Below, piece after piece: positions 26,364 to 35,381 of a stretch of 64,000 bases of DNA. Both the position numbers and the translations under genes were made by a program. Every line of letters starts with the position of its first letter. Positions within the stretch are counted from its first letter, which is position 1. The DNA comes from UBA8514 sp034933685. GTDB lineage: Bacteria; Bacillota; Clostridia; Lachnospirales; Anaerotignaceae. The notes below the pieces were generated by a model. The model did no database searches. It saw only the letters and a list, made by a program, of their open reading frames with translations, and was not told the DNA's origin. The stretch spans positions 1-64,000 of the forward strand of contig JAYFNB010000024.1 of NCBI GenBank assembly GCA_034933685.1, in the 5' to 3' direction.

Positions 26364-27059
26364 ATGTTGAAAGTGTTAGATTATTTTTTAGGCGTACTAA
26401 TTTCATTAGCTATTATAATTATTTTATTGTTTACATCGGTTAAGGCAGTTGCCATAAAGGACTTGGAATTTTATAGAGAACAATACATTGAAAATAACGT
26501 TTATGCAAGTATAGCAATAAGTGAAGATGACCTTATGTATGTCACTACGCAGCTTATTGACTATATGGATGGCAAGAGGGACAATCTTACAGTTATTACT
26601 ACGATTGATGGTGAGAAAAAGGAGTTTTTTAACCAGAGAGAGAAAGACCACATGATAGATGTTCGTAATCTAGTTACAGAAGGGAAAAAACTTCGAATTG
26701 CACTTATTGGAATTTTGATATTTCTTTTGGCACTTTTAAAAAGGTTGAATGCACCTATAATTAAAGTGGTTTCCAAAAGCGCCGTGTTTACTATATCTTT
26801 TATAACGGTTGGTGGAGGAGTATTAGGGTATACCATATCACGAGATTTTACACGTGCATTTACTATTTTTCATGAAATTTTGTTTACAAATACGTTATGG
26901 ATTTTGGACTACTCAACAGACAGACTTCTTAATATGGTGCCAGAAATTTTTTTTATTAACATTGCAATAAAAATAGGTATTATATTTTTCTGCATGGTTT
27001 TTATTTTCTTTGTTCTTTCGCTGATGTTTGTTATTAAGAGCAGAAAGAAAAATGTATAG
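26364..27059 (+). CDS. TIGR01906/DUF1461 family integral membrane protein
   Basis: 231 aa; about four to five membrane segments (residues 10-28, 112-130, 138-158, 200-225). An extracytoplasmic stretch of about 80 aa follows the first segment (YVTTQLIDYMDGKRDNL, where family members read LIxYLxGxxxxL). DUF1461 proteins are widespread in Firmicutes; no function is established. ATG 26364 is 5 nt from AAGGAG; ATG 26361 is also possible but too close. Confidence 0.8.
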   Translation: MLKVLDYFLGVLISLAIIIILLFTSVKAVAIKDLEFYREQYIENNVYASIAISEDDLMYVTTQLIDYMDGKRDNLTVITTIDGEKKEFFNQREKDHMIDVRNLVTEGKKLRIALIGILIFLLALLKRLNAPIIKVVSKSAVFTISFITVGGGVLGYTISRDFTRAFTIFHEILFTNTLWILDYSTDRLLNMVPEIFFINIAIKIGIIFFCMVFIFFVLSLMFVIKSRKKNV

Positions 27060-27077
27060 AATTTTAAGGAGATACAA

Positions 27078-28085
27078 ATGGGAGTACTACTGGTTTTGTT
27101 GAATATTTTGAAAATAATTGGCATAATACTTCTTATTATACTGATTTTAATAGTAACGCTTCTGTGTATAGTGCTTTTTGTACCTTTTGTATACAATATT
27201 GAAGGCAAAAAATACCAACATATCAGTGGAGAAGGGTTTATTAAATGGCTTTTTGGCATTATCTGTCTCGAGTTTGTCTATTCAAATGGTAAAACTAACT
27301 TGGTTATTAAAGTTTTTGGTAGAAATATTGAAGACATTAAAAAAAATAGAGCAAATAAAAAAAGAGACAATAACTGGAAGAAAACCAAAAAGAAAAAGGG
27401 AAGTAAAAATAATAAAATTGAAAAACCTCAAGTTAGGGTTGTTGCAGCTGAAAAAAAGCTTGATGATCAGCTAGAAGTCGAAGAATCTACGGTTTTAAAA
27501 GAACAGCCTGTAATTATTGCAGAGCCTGAGATAGTAGCAATGGGAAGGTTATCTGAAGAAATGACCATTGTAAAGAGGGTCAAGCTTAAAAAAATTGAAG
27601 AAGAAATACTTAAGGAAATTATAGTAGAGAAAAAAGAAGAAAATAAGCGACAAGATAGACAAGATGAAGAAAAGAAAATAAATGGAAATGATGGCAGAGA
27701 AAATGTTGTAAAAGAAAAAATTGATATAGAGTATTTTAAGAAATTACCTTGGGATGAGAAAAAAAAGATATTTAAAGCCTGCACAACACTATTAAAAAGA
27801 CTGCTTAGAGGTATTTCCCCCAACAGTATATATATAGATGCAACTATTGGTACAGGTGACCCAGAATTAACAGGGTACGTTTTGGCAATGGCTGCAATTG
27901 CAAGGGGTACTATAAATTCCAACATAAATGTAAGAGGAAAGTTTGACCAAGAATTTTTTGAAGGGGAGATAAGGCTTGCTGGCGAAATTAAGATGTTTAA
28001 CATTATATCCGCCGCAGCAAAATTTATTTTTACAAAAGCTATTTACAAAATATGGAAAACTTATCTGAAAGGCAGAGGTGAATAA
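27078..28085 (+). CDS. DUF2953 domain protein (YtfI-like)
   Basis: 335 aa. One N-terminal membrane helix (IIGIILLIILILIVTLLCIVLFVPF), then a short beta domain, a long Lys/Glu-rich linker (about residues 95-215), and a C-terminal DUF2953 domain (ISPNSIYIDATIGTGDPELTGYVLAMAAIARG, GKFDQEFFEGEIRLAGEIKM). In B. subtilis the related ytfI precedes ytfJ (gerW); the same order is kept here, GerW starting 3 nt later. Probably acts with GerW at the forespore or spore membrane; inferred from context. Confidence 0.82.
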   Translation: MGVLLVLLNILKIIGIILLIILILIVTLLCIVLFVPFVYNIEGKKYQHISGEGFIKWLFGIICLEFVYSNGKTNLVIKVFGRNIEDIKKNRANKKRDNNWKKTKKKKGSKNNKIEKPQVRVVAAEKKLDDQLEVEESTVLKEQPVIIAEPEIVAMGRLSEEMTIVKRVKLKKIEEEILKEIIVEKKEENKRQDRQDEEKKINGNDGRENVVKEKIDIEYFKKLPWDEKKKIFKACTTLLKRLLRGISPNSIYIDATIGTGDPELTGYVLAMAAIARGTINSNINVRGKFDQEFFEGEIRLAGEIKMFNIISAAAKFIFTKAIYKIWKTYLKGRGE

Positions 28086-28088
28086 AAA

Positions 28089-28496
28089 ATGGGTACAGGC
28101 ATTGGAAACAGTATTGATGCATTATGCGGAAGACTTGAAAATTTTATTTCAACAAAAACAGTTGTAGGGGATGCTATAACCATTGGTGATGTGGTTATTT
28201 TACCCCTTATTGAAGTTACTTTTGGTATGGGTGTTGGAGGAAGTGAAAACACAGAAAAGAAAAACAGTGAATCAGGTGGGGGTGGAATGGGTGCAAAAAT
28301 TACGCCTAGCGCAGTGTTGGCCATAATTGACGGAAATGTTCAACTTATTAACATTAAAAATCAGGATGCAGTAAATAAACTCATTGACATGGCCCCTGGT
28401 GTTGTATCTAAGTTGAATTTTGGTTCGGTTTTTGGCAAGAAAGAAGAACCAAAAGAGGAAGTTAAGTTTGAAGAAAAAATAATTGTTGAAGAATAG
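28089..28496 (+). CDS. gerW: GerW/YtfJ family sporulation protein
   Basis: 135 aa. Matches YtfJ: start GTGIGNSIDALCGRLENFIS.., TVVGDAITIGDVVILPLIEVTFGMGVGG, then a Gly-rich loop GGGGMGAKITPSAVLAI and a C-terminal acidic Lys/Glu tail. In B. subtilis GerW is a spore protein needed for activity of the cortex hydrolase SleB. Directly downstream of the DUF2953 gene and upstream of the Card1-like gene. Confidence 0.9.
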   Translation: MGTGIGNSIDALCGRLENFISTKTVVGDAITIGDVVILPLIEVTFGMGVGGSENTEKKNSESGGGGMGAKITPSAVLAIIDGNVQLINIKNQDAVNKLIDMAPGVVSKLNFGSVFGKKEEPKEEVKFEEKIIVEE

Positions 28497-28521
28497 CATC
28501 TTAGGAAGCGAGAGGGCCGTT

Positions 28522-29715
28522 ATGACAACACAGATAGAATTTTACGACAAGGATGTTATAAAAAATACGCTTGGTGTACTTACAATAAAGCCAGATAAGG
28601 TTGTGTATATTTATGACAAAGAAATTACGGATATGAACAGGTTTGTTAGTCTTGAAAAATGTTTTAAAAAGCACATGCCGAACATTAAGGTTGAGAAGTA
28701 TCCTGTAAATATTTTTAGTATTAACGAAATATGCAAGGTGCTTTGCGGAGTTATGAAAAGTAATGAAAATTGTGTAATTGACCTTACAGGCGGAAGTGAA
28801 TTGATGACTATTGCAGGGTACAGAGCTGGTATGGGAATAGGTGTAAAGCTTGTATATACTGACATTATTGAAGAAAAAGTTGTGAACATTAACGACGAAA
28901 ATGATGTGATAAAAACTGCACAACTTACACTTGAAGATTTTGTGGATGCCCATGGTGCAGAGTTTATAGGGAATTCTCATGCTGAGCCAGAAGAAAACGA
29001 GTTTTCAAGAATTTTGGAAATGTGCAGGATTTTATTTTTGAGGATTAACAAATGGCGTAGTACATGTAATTTCTTCCAAGTTGCTATGGCAAATACGGCA
29101 CCTGGTGATTTAGAATTAAGAGTAAATACACAAATTAGGCAAAAAGATGGACGCTGGGTTAGTCCTGACAAGGATTTATTATATGAGTTTCAAAAACTTG
29201 GATTTATAAAGGATTTATATTTTTCTGGAAAGTATGTTGTTCTTACATTTGCATCTAAAAAAGTAAAAAGTTATCTTATAAGTTTCGGAGTTTGGCTGGA
29301 AATGTTTGTATATATACATGCAGTTAAAGCGGGAGTTTTTCAAGATGTCAAGCTTGGAACAATGATTGATTGGGATGCTTACGATGGCATTACCGTTGCA
29401 GGAAATGAAATTGATGTTATTTTGCAGGACAGAAGTATGCCTGTTTTTATAAGCTGTAAATTGCGTGCAGTTGATACACCTGCTTTAAATGAACTGCTTA
29501 TTGCCAAGAAACGCTTAGGCGGATGGTTTTCCAAAAGCATTATTGTATCTTTTGGAGATGACAAAGCAATGAGAAACGGTACATATAAAAGGGCAAAGGA
29601 ACTGGGTATTGAGGTTCTGGATAAAACAGATGTATTAAGTGCGGATTTTGAAGAACGTCTTGTAAAAGCAGTACGTGGACATGACTTGGTTGGGCTTAAG
29701 TGGAAAAAAATATAA
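28522..29715 (+). CDS. Card1-like protein (DUF1887): CARF domain fused to PD-(D/E)XK nuclease
   Basis: 397 aa from ATG 28522 (GAGAGGG upstream); a longer frame from 28483 would overlap gerW. Residues 1-150 form a CARF-like Rossmann domain with the motif VIDLTGGSELMTIAGYRAG; the middle has a winged-helix-like linker; residues 280-390 hold a nuclease core GNEIDVILQDRSMPVFISCK (E-x-D ... S-C-K). This is the layout of Card1/Can2, DNA/RNA nucleases switched on by cyclic oligoadenylate in type III CRISPR immunity. No CRISPR array or cas gene is in the window. It ends the gerW operon. Domain call is firm in pattern; the activator is inferred. Confidence 0.82.
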   Translation: MTTQIEFYDKDVIKNTLGVLTIKPDKVVYIYDKEITDMNRFVSLEKCFKKHMPNIKVEKYPVNIFSINEICKVLCGVMKSNENCVIDLTGGSELMTIAGYRAGMGIGVKLVYTDIIEEKVVNINDENDVIKTAQLTLEDFVDAHGAEFIGNSHAEPEENEFSRILEMCRILFLRINKWRSTCNFFQVAMANTAPGDLELRVNTQIRQKDGRWVSPDKDLLYEFQKLGFIKDLYFSGKYVVLTFASKKVKSYLISFGVWLEMFVYIHAVKAGVFQDVKLGTMIDWDAYDGITVAGNEIDVILQDRSMPVFISCKLRAVDTPALNELLIAKKRLGGWFSKSIIVSFGDDKAMRNGTYKRAKELGIEVLDKTDVLSADFEERLVKAVRGHDLVGLKWKKI

Positions 29716-29756
29716 ACAAAGAAACCACAAGGAAACTATCCTTGTGGTTTCTTTGT
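29716..29756. terminator. Bidirectional terminator between the Card1-like gene and ychF
   Basis: Perfect stem ACAAAGAAACCACAAGG / CCTTGTGGTTTCTTTGT around an AAACTAT loop. It begins just after one stop codon and ends 3 nt from the other; U-rich stretches occur inside both arms, so it can serve both convergent genes. Confidence 0.85.
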
Positions 29757-29759
29757 CTT

Positions 29760-30857
29760 CTATACATTAAAACGGAATAAGATTACATCCCCGTCTTTTA
29801 CTACATATTCTTTACCCTCACTGCGCACTAAACCTTGTTCACGGGCAAGGTTATAAGAGCCAAGTCGGTCTAGGTCTGCATAGGCAACAATTTCTGCACG
29901 GATAAAGCCACGTTCAAAATCGCTATGAATTTTTCCAGCGGCACCAGGTGCTTTTGTGCCTTGCGTAATTGTCCAAGCACGGGTTTCTTGTGGGCCTGCA
30001 GTAAGGTAGCTAATTAGCCCAAGAAGTTTGTAGCTTGCACGAATTAAACGGTCAAGTCCGCTGGTTTCAACACCTAAATCTGCAAGGAACATAGCTTTTT
30101 CTTCTTCATCAAGCTCGGATATTTCCTCTTCAATTTTTGCACAAAGAACAAAAACTTCGGAACTTTCTTCATTAGCAAATTCACGTACAGCTGTAACGTT
30201 TGGGTTACTTGCGCCATCATCTGCAAGGTCATCTTCAACTACGTTAGCTGCGTAAAGCACAGGTTTTGCAGTAAGAAGGGTAAGGCTTTCAACAAAAGCT
30301 TTATCTTCTGGTGAATCAAACTCAACAGCTCTTGCACATTTTCCTTCTTCAAGTGCTTCTTTTAGTATATTAAGGATATCAAGCTCTTTTTGAAGGGCTT
30401 TATCTGCACGTGCACCTTTAATTGTTTTTGCAATACGTCTATCAAGCACTTCTAGGTCAGAAAAAATAAGTTCAAGATTAATGGTTTCTATATCTCGAAT
30501 TGGGCCTATGCTTCCATCAACATGTACAACATTTGGGTCTTCGAAACATCGCACAACATGCACAATTGCATCTACTTCACGAATGTGGCTTAAAAATTTA
30601 TTTCCAAGGCCTTCACCTTTACTTGCACCCTTAACAAGACCAGCAATGTCAACAAATTCAATAACAGCTGGAAGAATTCTTTGTGAGGTGTAAAGTTCTG
30701 CAAGGCGGTTAAGACGTTTATCCGGAACAGTTACTACACCAACATTTGGGTCTATGGTACAAAACGGATAGTTTGCGGCCTCCGCCTTACCTAAAGTCAT
30801 TGAATTGAACAATGTGGATTTGCCTACGTTTGGTAATCCTACAATACCTAATTTCAT
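29760..30857 (-). CDS. ychF: Redox-regulated ATPase YchF (OLA1 family)
   Basis: 365 aa from the ATG at 30857 (AAAGGACG upstream); the frame extends 13 codons further but without a ribosome site and the family starts MKLGIVGLPNVGKST. Walker A GLPNVGKST, G3 DIAGLVKGASKGEGLG, and the altered G4 NVVED in place of NKxD that makes this Obg relative prefer ATP. C-terminal TGS domain ends VVKDGDVILFRFNV. A ribosome-associated P-loop protein linked to stress responses. Confidence 0.96.
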   Translation of the reverse strand: MKLGIVGLPNVGKSTLFNSMTLGKAEAANYPFCTIDPNVGVVTVPDKRLNRLAELYTSQRILPAVIEFVDIAGLVKGASKGEGLGNKFLSHIREVDAIVHVVRCFEDPNVVHVDGSIGPIRDIETINLELIFSDLEVLDRRIAKTIKGARADKALQKELDILNILKEALEEGKCARAVEFDSPEDKAFVESLTLLTAKPVLYAANVVEDDLADDGASNPNVTAVREFANEESSEVFVLCAKIEEEISELDEEEKAMFLADLGVETSGLDRLIRASYKLLGLISYLTAGPQETRAWTITQGTKAPGAAGKIHSDFERGFIRAEIVAYADLDRLGSYNLAREQGLVRSEGKEYVVKDGDVILFRFNV

Positions 30858-30935
30858 AATATTCGTCCTTTCGTAAATTACTACAATACTCTCCATTATA
30901 CGGTATTAAGTGTTATTACGCAATAGGAGAGATTT

Positions 30936-31100
30936 CTATTTTTTATTTCTGGACTTTTTCAAAAAGACGAAAATTGATTTTAAAATCACAGTAAAAACTA
31001 TATAGAGCAACAACTTATGTTTTTCACTATTTGTTATATAAATTCCATTGTTTGGTGAAGGGGTTATATTATGTTGCTTGATTCTGTAATAATTGGACAT
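30936..31100 (-). CDS. Small 54-aa single-pass membrane protein, unlisted
   Basis: Reading the minus strand gives ATG (31100-31098) to TAG (30938-30936), 54 codons. AGAGGTG lies 7 nt before the ATG. The product has a polar N-terminus with NITPSPNN, then a hydrophobic helix (LLLYIVFTVILKSIFVFL) and a basic tail KKSRNKK, the profile of an N-out/C-in membrane micropeptide. It lies 78 nt downstream of... rather, beyond the ychF 5' end and reads toward ychF, so it may be transcribed with it. No family recognised; could be chance, but start signal and topology favour a gene. Confidence 0.55.
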   Translation of the reverse strand: MSNYYRIKQHNITPSPNNGIYITNSEKHKLLLYIVFTVILKSIFVFLKKSRNKK

Positions 31101-31297
31101 TTCAAATTCACCTCTTTAATAGATAATTATAAATCAAAATTTGCCCGTTTACAACAAAAAGAACGTCCAAATGAAATCAATTCATGTTGAGCCCATTGAA
31201 TATTGGGTATTATGTAACTTATGAATCTTTATATTAGTTCTCTGAAAACCGAAATGATATGTTTAGATAATTGTAAGATTTTTTTGTATTTGTTGCG

Positions 31298-31326
31298 TTG
31301 AAAAAAATATCATAGGCTGGTATGAT
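31298..31326 (+). promoter_or_regulatory. Promoter of the methyltransferase gene
   Basis: TTGAAA (31298-31303), 17-nt spacer, TATGAT (31321-31326) with an extended TGG. The remainder of the 333-nt gene-free stretch 31101-31433 holds only a weak CCCA/TGGG hairpin near 31190-31210 and AT-rich sequence; no ORF is supported. Confidence 0.6.
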
Positions 31327-31433
31327 GAAAAGTGAAATTGAATACATGACTTGTCGCTCTTTTATACAAAACAGGATTCAAAAATAATATACAAGAAGTG
31401 GTTACAAGCATGAGATTTTAAGGAGATAAAACT

Positions 31434-32264
31434 ATGTGCAATAAACTATTAGACTATTTAAAAAGTAAACCAGAGCCTTATAAAGCTGATAGCGAAATGC
31501 TTTGGAATGATGAACATATTTCTAAAGGAATGCTTGAAGCACATTTAAACCCAGATATTGATTCAGCTTCGCGCAAACATGAATTTATAAGTGAGTCAGT
31601 AAAATGGATATCAAGCCTTTGCAATACCACCAATCATAAAAAATTACTGGATTTAGGCTGCGGACCAGGTATATATGCAGATAAATTTTACGATATGGGT
31701 TTTAAAGTAACTGGAATGGATTTTTCTCAGCGTTCCATCGAATTTGCAAAAAAAGCCGCTGCTGTTAACCATAAAAAAATTGAGTATTTATGCCAGAACT
31801 ATTTAGATATAGATTGCGATAATAAATTTGATATTATAACGCTTATTTATTGTGATTTCGGAGTATTAAAATCTAAAGACAGAGAGTTACTACTATTGAA
31901 AATCAGGCGAGCTTTGAAACCGGATGGTAAACTTGTGCTTGATGGCTTTACAAAAAATAATTACAATAACTTTGTTGAAAGCCAAAAAATAGTATATGAG
32001 GATAGTGGATACTGGAGTCCCACTCCATATGCCTGCATAGAACGCACTTTTATATATAATGAAGCATCTTTATTTCTTGAACAATACATTGTTTTAACAG
32101 AAACAACCTGCAGGTGCTATAATAACTGGAATTGCACTTTTGAAAGAGAGCCGTTATGCACTGAACTTGAGAAGGCAGGATTTACAAAAATGCAGTTTTA
32201 TAGTGATGTTGCAGGTAAAGAATTTAGTGAGAATAGTGAAACGATTTGTGTTGTTGCAAGTTGA
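31434..32264 (+). CDS. Class I SAM-dependent methyltransferase
   Basis: 276 aa. Rossmann-fold methyltransferase: motif I LLDLGCGPGIYADKF, acidic end of beta2 VTGMDFSQRSIEFAKKAA, and DIITLIYCDFGVLKSKDRELLLLKIRRALKPDGKLVLDGF. N-terminal 60 aa are a family-specific cap with HISKGMLEAHLNPDID. The target is not evident; similar proteins are annotated only as small-molecule methyltransferases. AAGGAGA precedes the ATG. Monocistronic, flanked by a convergent CPBP gene. Confidence 0.88.
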   Translation: MCNKLLDYLKSKPEPYKADSEMLWNDEHISKGMLEAHLNPDIDSASRKHEFISESVKWISSLCNTTNHKKLLDLGCGPGIYADKFYDMGFKVTGMDFSQRSIEFAKKAAAVNHKKIEYLCQNYLDIDCDNKFDIITLIYCDFGVLKSKDRELLLLKIRRALKPDGKLVLDGFTKNNYNNFVESQKIVYEDSGYWSPTPYACIERTFIYNEASLFLEQYIVLTETTCRCYNNWNCTFEREPLCTELEKAGFTKMQFYSDVAGKEFSENSETICVVAS

Positions 32265-32313
32265 TAATTTAGTTAGTATGTGTAATAATTAATCAACAAG
32301 GCACTTTCATTGA

Positions 32314-33186
32314 TTATTTGAGACACGCCAAATTAGACTCTTTTGAAGAGGGATGATTTGTTCTGTTTTTCAAGTAGATAAAAATTACAATAAGGAATGA
32401 CACTGTTTGAGCAATTGAAATACGAATTATGAGTAACTCATCTGCCCCATAGATGGTCGCAACGTGCAAAACATTAATTATGGTGTTATTTAAAAAGTGG
32501 TCAGCCATGGGCATCCAAAGAGAGCCTGTAATTTTTGTAAGCAAACAGAATTTTGCGCCTGTGATACCGGTTGTTAAAATAAGCATAATAGAATAAGCTA
32601 CGCTGCCACCTGCACTCATTTCTCCATCTAATAGGCTGCGTATAGGCGCCATTATATGCCATATTCCAAATAAAGCGGATGAAAAAATTACTGCTTTAAA
32701 AAAGGTATATTTTGTTTCCATAAGTTTAATAAATAAGCCGCGAAAAACGCCTTCTTCCATTGCGACGTTAATGATGTTGCCCAAGATGCAAAAAGCAAAA
32801 AACAATAGGCCTGTTTGTTTGCTTTGGTTTCCACTAATTGTATAGCTGGTAACATAAACCTGTAGTGAAGGGGAATTGTTTTTTGAAAGCAGTATAAGAA
32901 ACTCTGTTCCATAGGCTATTATGAAAACTGTTGAACCAAGCAAAAGTCCATATAATACATACTTTACTGCTGATTTGGTATCAAAGCCAACTTCACATCC
33001 GTTGAAAGAAAAATACCGCATTGCATACAATAATATAAAAATGCCTACTAATTTATGTAAAAACGCCTCTCCAAAAATACTTTTATCAGTGCGAATAAAC
33101 ATATATTCAATTGGCCTAAATATAAAGCATATTAAATAAATAAATAAAATGGATTTAATTGGGTTTTTTTGTCTATCTTCTACCAT
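32314..33186 (-). CDS. CPBP family intramembrane glutamic protease
   Basis: 290 aa from the ATG at 33186, supported by TAGGAGC; the frame runs 12 codons further upstream without a site. About eight membrane segments. The CPBP/Abi motifs are present: EEGVFRGLF (motif 1, EExxxR), the F/H region WHIMAP (motif 2), and HFLNN near the end (motif 3). Related bacterial proteins process or give immunity to peptides such as bacteriocins; the substrate here is unknown. It lies beside a Bce-type peptide-defence module but on the other strand. Confidence 0.85.
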   Translation of the reverse strand: MVEDRQKNPIKSILFIYLICFIFRPIEYMFIRTDKSIFGEAFLHKLVGIFILLYAMRYFSFNGCEVGFDTKSAVKYVLYGLLLGSTVFIIAYGTEFLILLSKNNSPSLQVYVTSYTISGNQSKQTGLLFFAFCILGNIINVAMEEGVFRGLFIKLMETKYTFFKAVIFSSALFGIWHIMAPIRSLLDGEMSAGGSVAYSIMLILTTGITGAKFCLLTKITGSLWMPMADHFLNNTIINVLHVATIYGADELLIIRISIAQTVSFLIVIFIYLKNRTNHPSSKESNLACLK

Positions 33187-33460
33187 ATCAACGCTCCTAA
33201 AATTAAAATAAGCATTTTGCAAATATTTTTAGCAAAATGCATGGAAGAATACACTTAAATTTAACATATCTTTCATTAATAATTATATCGCGTTGAGAAA
33301 AATAATGACAGTTTTTTAAGATAATAGTTATATATTAAGATTAAAATTTTTATGAAACATTAATTGTGAAAGAGGAATTTAACTGATAAACAGGAATTGT
33401 GGAAGAAAATGTATAGGAAAAAGCAACAAGTATAGAAAAGAATGGGTTGGTATTTTAAAA

Positions 33461-34138
33461 ATGAAATATAAAATTTTAATTGTAGAAGACGATTTGGTTA
33501 TTTCAAGAGAAATGCAGAAACACTTGTTAGTCTGGGGTTTCCAGGTTGAGACTGTTTCGGATTTTAATGCTGTTTTAACGGAGTTTGCAAGGTTATCTCC
33601 TCATTTAGTATTATTGGATATTTCATTGCCTTTTTATAATGGGTATTATTGGTGTAGTGAAATTCGCAAAGTATCTAAAGTTCCAATTATTTTTCTTTCC
33701 TCTGCAAGTGACAATATGAATATTATTATGGCAATGAATATGGGTGGAGATGATTTTATTGCAAAACCCTTTGATTTGGCAGTGTTATCAGCTAAGGTCC
33801 AAGCAATGATTCGTCGTGCATATTCCTTTCAAGGCAAGTCGAATTTATTGGAATTTAAGGGTGTTGTGCTTAATCTATCTAACGCGTCTTTGGAAGTGAA
33901 TGGAGAAAAAGTTGAACTAACAAAGAATGAATTTAGAATATTAGAGATTCTATTTGAAAATAAAGGAGAAACTGTGACAAGAGAAGCCATAATGAAGCAC
34001 CTTTGGGACGGTGATTGCTTTATTGATGATAATACACTGGCGGTTAATTTAACAAGACTTCGGAAAAAACTAGAGGAATATTCATTAAACAATTTAATTA
34101 CCACCAAAAAGGGGATTGGGTATATGCTGGAGGAATAA
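33461..34138 (+). CDS. OmpR/PhoB-family response regulator (BceR-like)
   Basis: 225 aa. Receiver domain with acidic pocket EDD, phosphorylated Asp in LLDISLPFYNG, Ser/Thr in FLSSAS and Lys in AKPFD; C-terminal winged helix (ELTKNEFRILEILFENKGETVTREAIMKHLWDGD, VNLTRLRKKLEE). Followed by a small histidine kinase and a BceAB-type transporter, so it most likely controls that transporter in response to cell-wall-active peptides. Confidence 0.92.
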   Translation: MKYKILIVEDDLVISREMQKHLLVWGFQVETVSDFNAVLTEFARLSPHLVLLDISLPFYNGYYWCSEIRKVSKVPIIFLSSASDNMNIIMAMNMGGDDFIAKPFDLAVLSAKVQAMIRRAYSFQGKSNLLEFKGVVLNLSNASLEVNGEKVELTKNEFRILEILFENKGETVTREAIMKHLWDGDCFIDDNTLAVNLTRLRKKLEEYSLNNLITTKKGIGYMLEE

Positions 34139-34145
34139 AATTGTC

Positions 34146-35231
34146 ATGGAACAATTATCAATAGGTAAACTTTTCGTAAAATGGTTAATAGACCAAGTTA
34201 AGTACATTGGTTTATTTGTAGTGTTTGCTACTGTTATTATTATTACAGTATTTCAATATAAAATCAGTTTAGAACCCGTTTTATATAGTCTGTTAATATG
34301 CTCATTTTTAGGTAGCTGTTGTTTAATTTATAATTTTATTCAATATAAAAACAGGTATAAAGCTTTGTACGAAACATATTTAAATATGGGAAGTACAATA
34401 GATATGCTACCATCTTCAAATAATTACATTGAAGAATTATACCAAGGATTATTGCAGGAGTTGTTCAAAAATCGCAGCGATTTATATTTAAAAATGATGC
34501 AACAAGAATTAGAAAGCAAAGATTACTACACACTTTGGATTCACCAAATTAAGACACCAATTGCAGCGTTACACCTATTGCTTCAAAGCGATGATTCTAA
34601 GAAAAACGTCACGCTCATGAAGCAAGAACTATTTAAAATTGAGCAGTACGCAGAGATGGCACTTTATTATCTTCGCTTGCAGTATATGTCTTTTGATATA
34701 CTTCTTAAAGAATGCAATTTATATGAAATTGTTAAGCAGTCAGTTAAAAAGTACTCCATTAATTTTATTGAGAAAAAGCTTTCTTTGGTCTTTGAAGAAT
34801 TTAACGCCACTGTAGTAAGTGATGAAAAATGGCTTGGCTTTGTTATTGAGCAAATTCTTTCAAACTGTATTAAGTATACCTTTAAAGGTGGAATTTTAAT
34901 TGAATATATAGATTTAAAAAATAATTCTTGCATTAATGATAAATTTCAAAATGAATTCAACATTACTTCTTCAGATTCTTTATTGTGCATTTCAGACACC
35001 GGCATTGGAATTAAAGAAGAAGATTTACCACGGATTTTTGAAAAAGGGTTTACAGGGTTTAATGGACGAATGGATAGGAAATCAACAGGAATTGGTTTAT
35101 ATTTATGTAAGCAGGTAATAAAAAAGCTTGGATTTGAAATTAGTGTTACTTCTGAAGTTGGAAAGGGAACAATGTTTATGATTAAGTTTGGAAAGCAAAA
35201 AGTTGTTGCAGAAGGGGAAAAATTAGATTAA
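34146..35231 (+). CDS. Intramembrane-sensing histidine kinase (BceS-like)
   Basis: 361 aa from ATG 34146 (GGAGGA upstream); an in-frame TTG at 34116 would overlap the regulator. Two N-terminal membrane helices (about 18-35 and 42-60) with almost no extracellular loop, as in BceS kinases that sense through the ABC transporter rather than a ligand domain. H-box LWIHQIKTPIAALHLLL, N-box EQILSNCIKYT, G-boxes DTGIGIKEEDLPRIFEKGF and STGIGLYLC. Partner of the preceding regulator. Confidence 0.9.
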   Translation: MEQLSIGKLFVKWLIDQVKYIGLFVVFATVIIITVFQYKISLEPVLYSLLICSFLGSCCLIYNFIQYKNRYKALYETYLNMGSTIDMLPSSNNYIEELYQGLLQELFKNRSDLYLKMMQQELESKDYYTLWIHQIKTPIAALHLLLQSDDSKKNVTLMKQELFKIEQYAEMALYYLRLQYMSFDILLKECNLYEIVKQSVKKYSINFIEKKLSLVFEEFNATVVSDEKWLGFVIEQILSNCIKYTFKGGILIEYIDLKNNSCINDKFQNEFNITSSDSLLCISDTGIGIKEEDLPRIFEKGFTGFNGRMDRKSTGIGLYLCKQVIKKLGFEISVTSEVGKGTMFMIKFGKQKVVAEGEKLD

Positions 35232-35381
35232 GGCAGCAAAACTTACAATAATGAAAGATACAAAGAAGAAATGTAAGCCACAGTAAAGGCAGGGCATTTC
35301 TTTTTTTGTTATAATAGGTACAGTTAAAAAATAAAGCAACTTAATTGTTACAAAATTTAAATAGAGAAGAAGGTAAATATT

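Noticed and set aside
27467..28003. 178-aa minus-strand ORF opposite the DUF2953 gene
   Set aside because: It is the antisense of a Lys/Glu-rich linker, giving Ser/Phe-rich low-complexity protein; not a gene.
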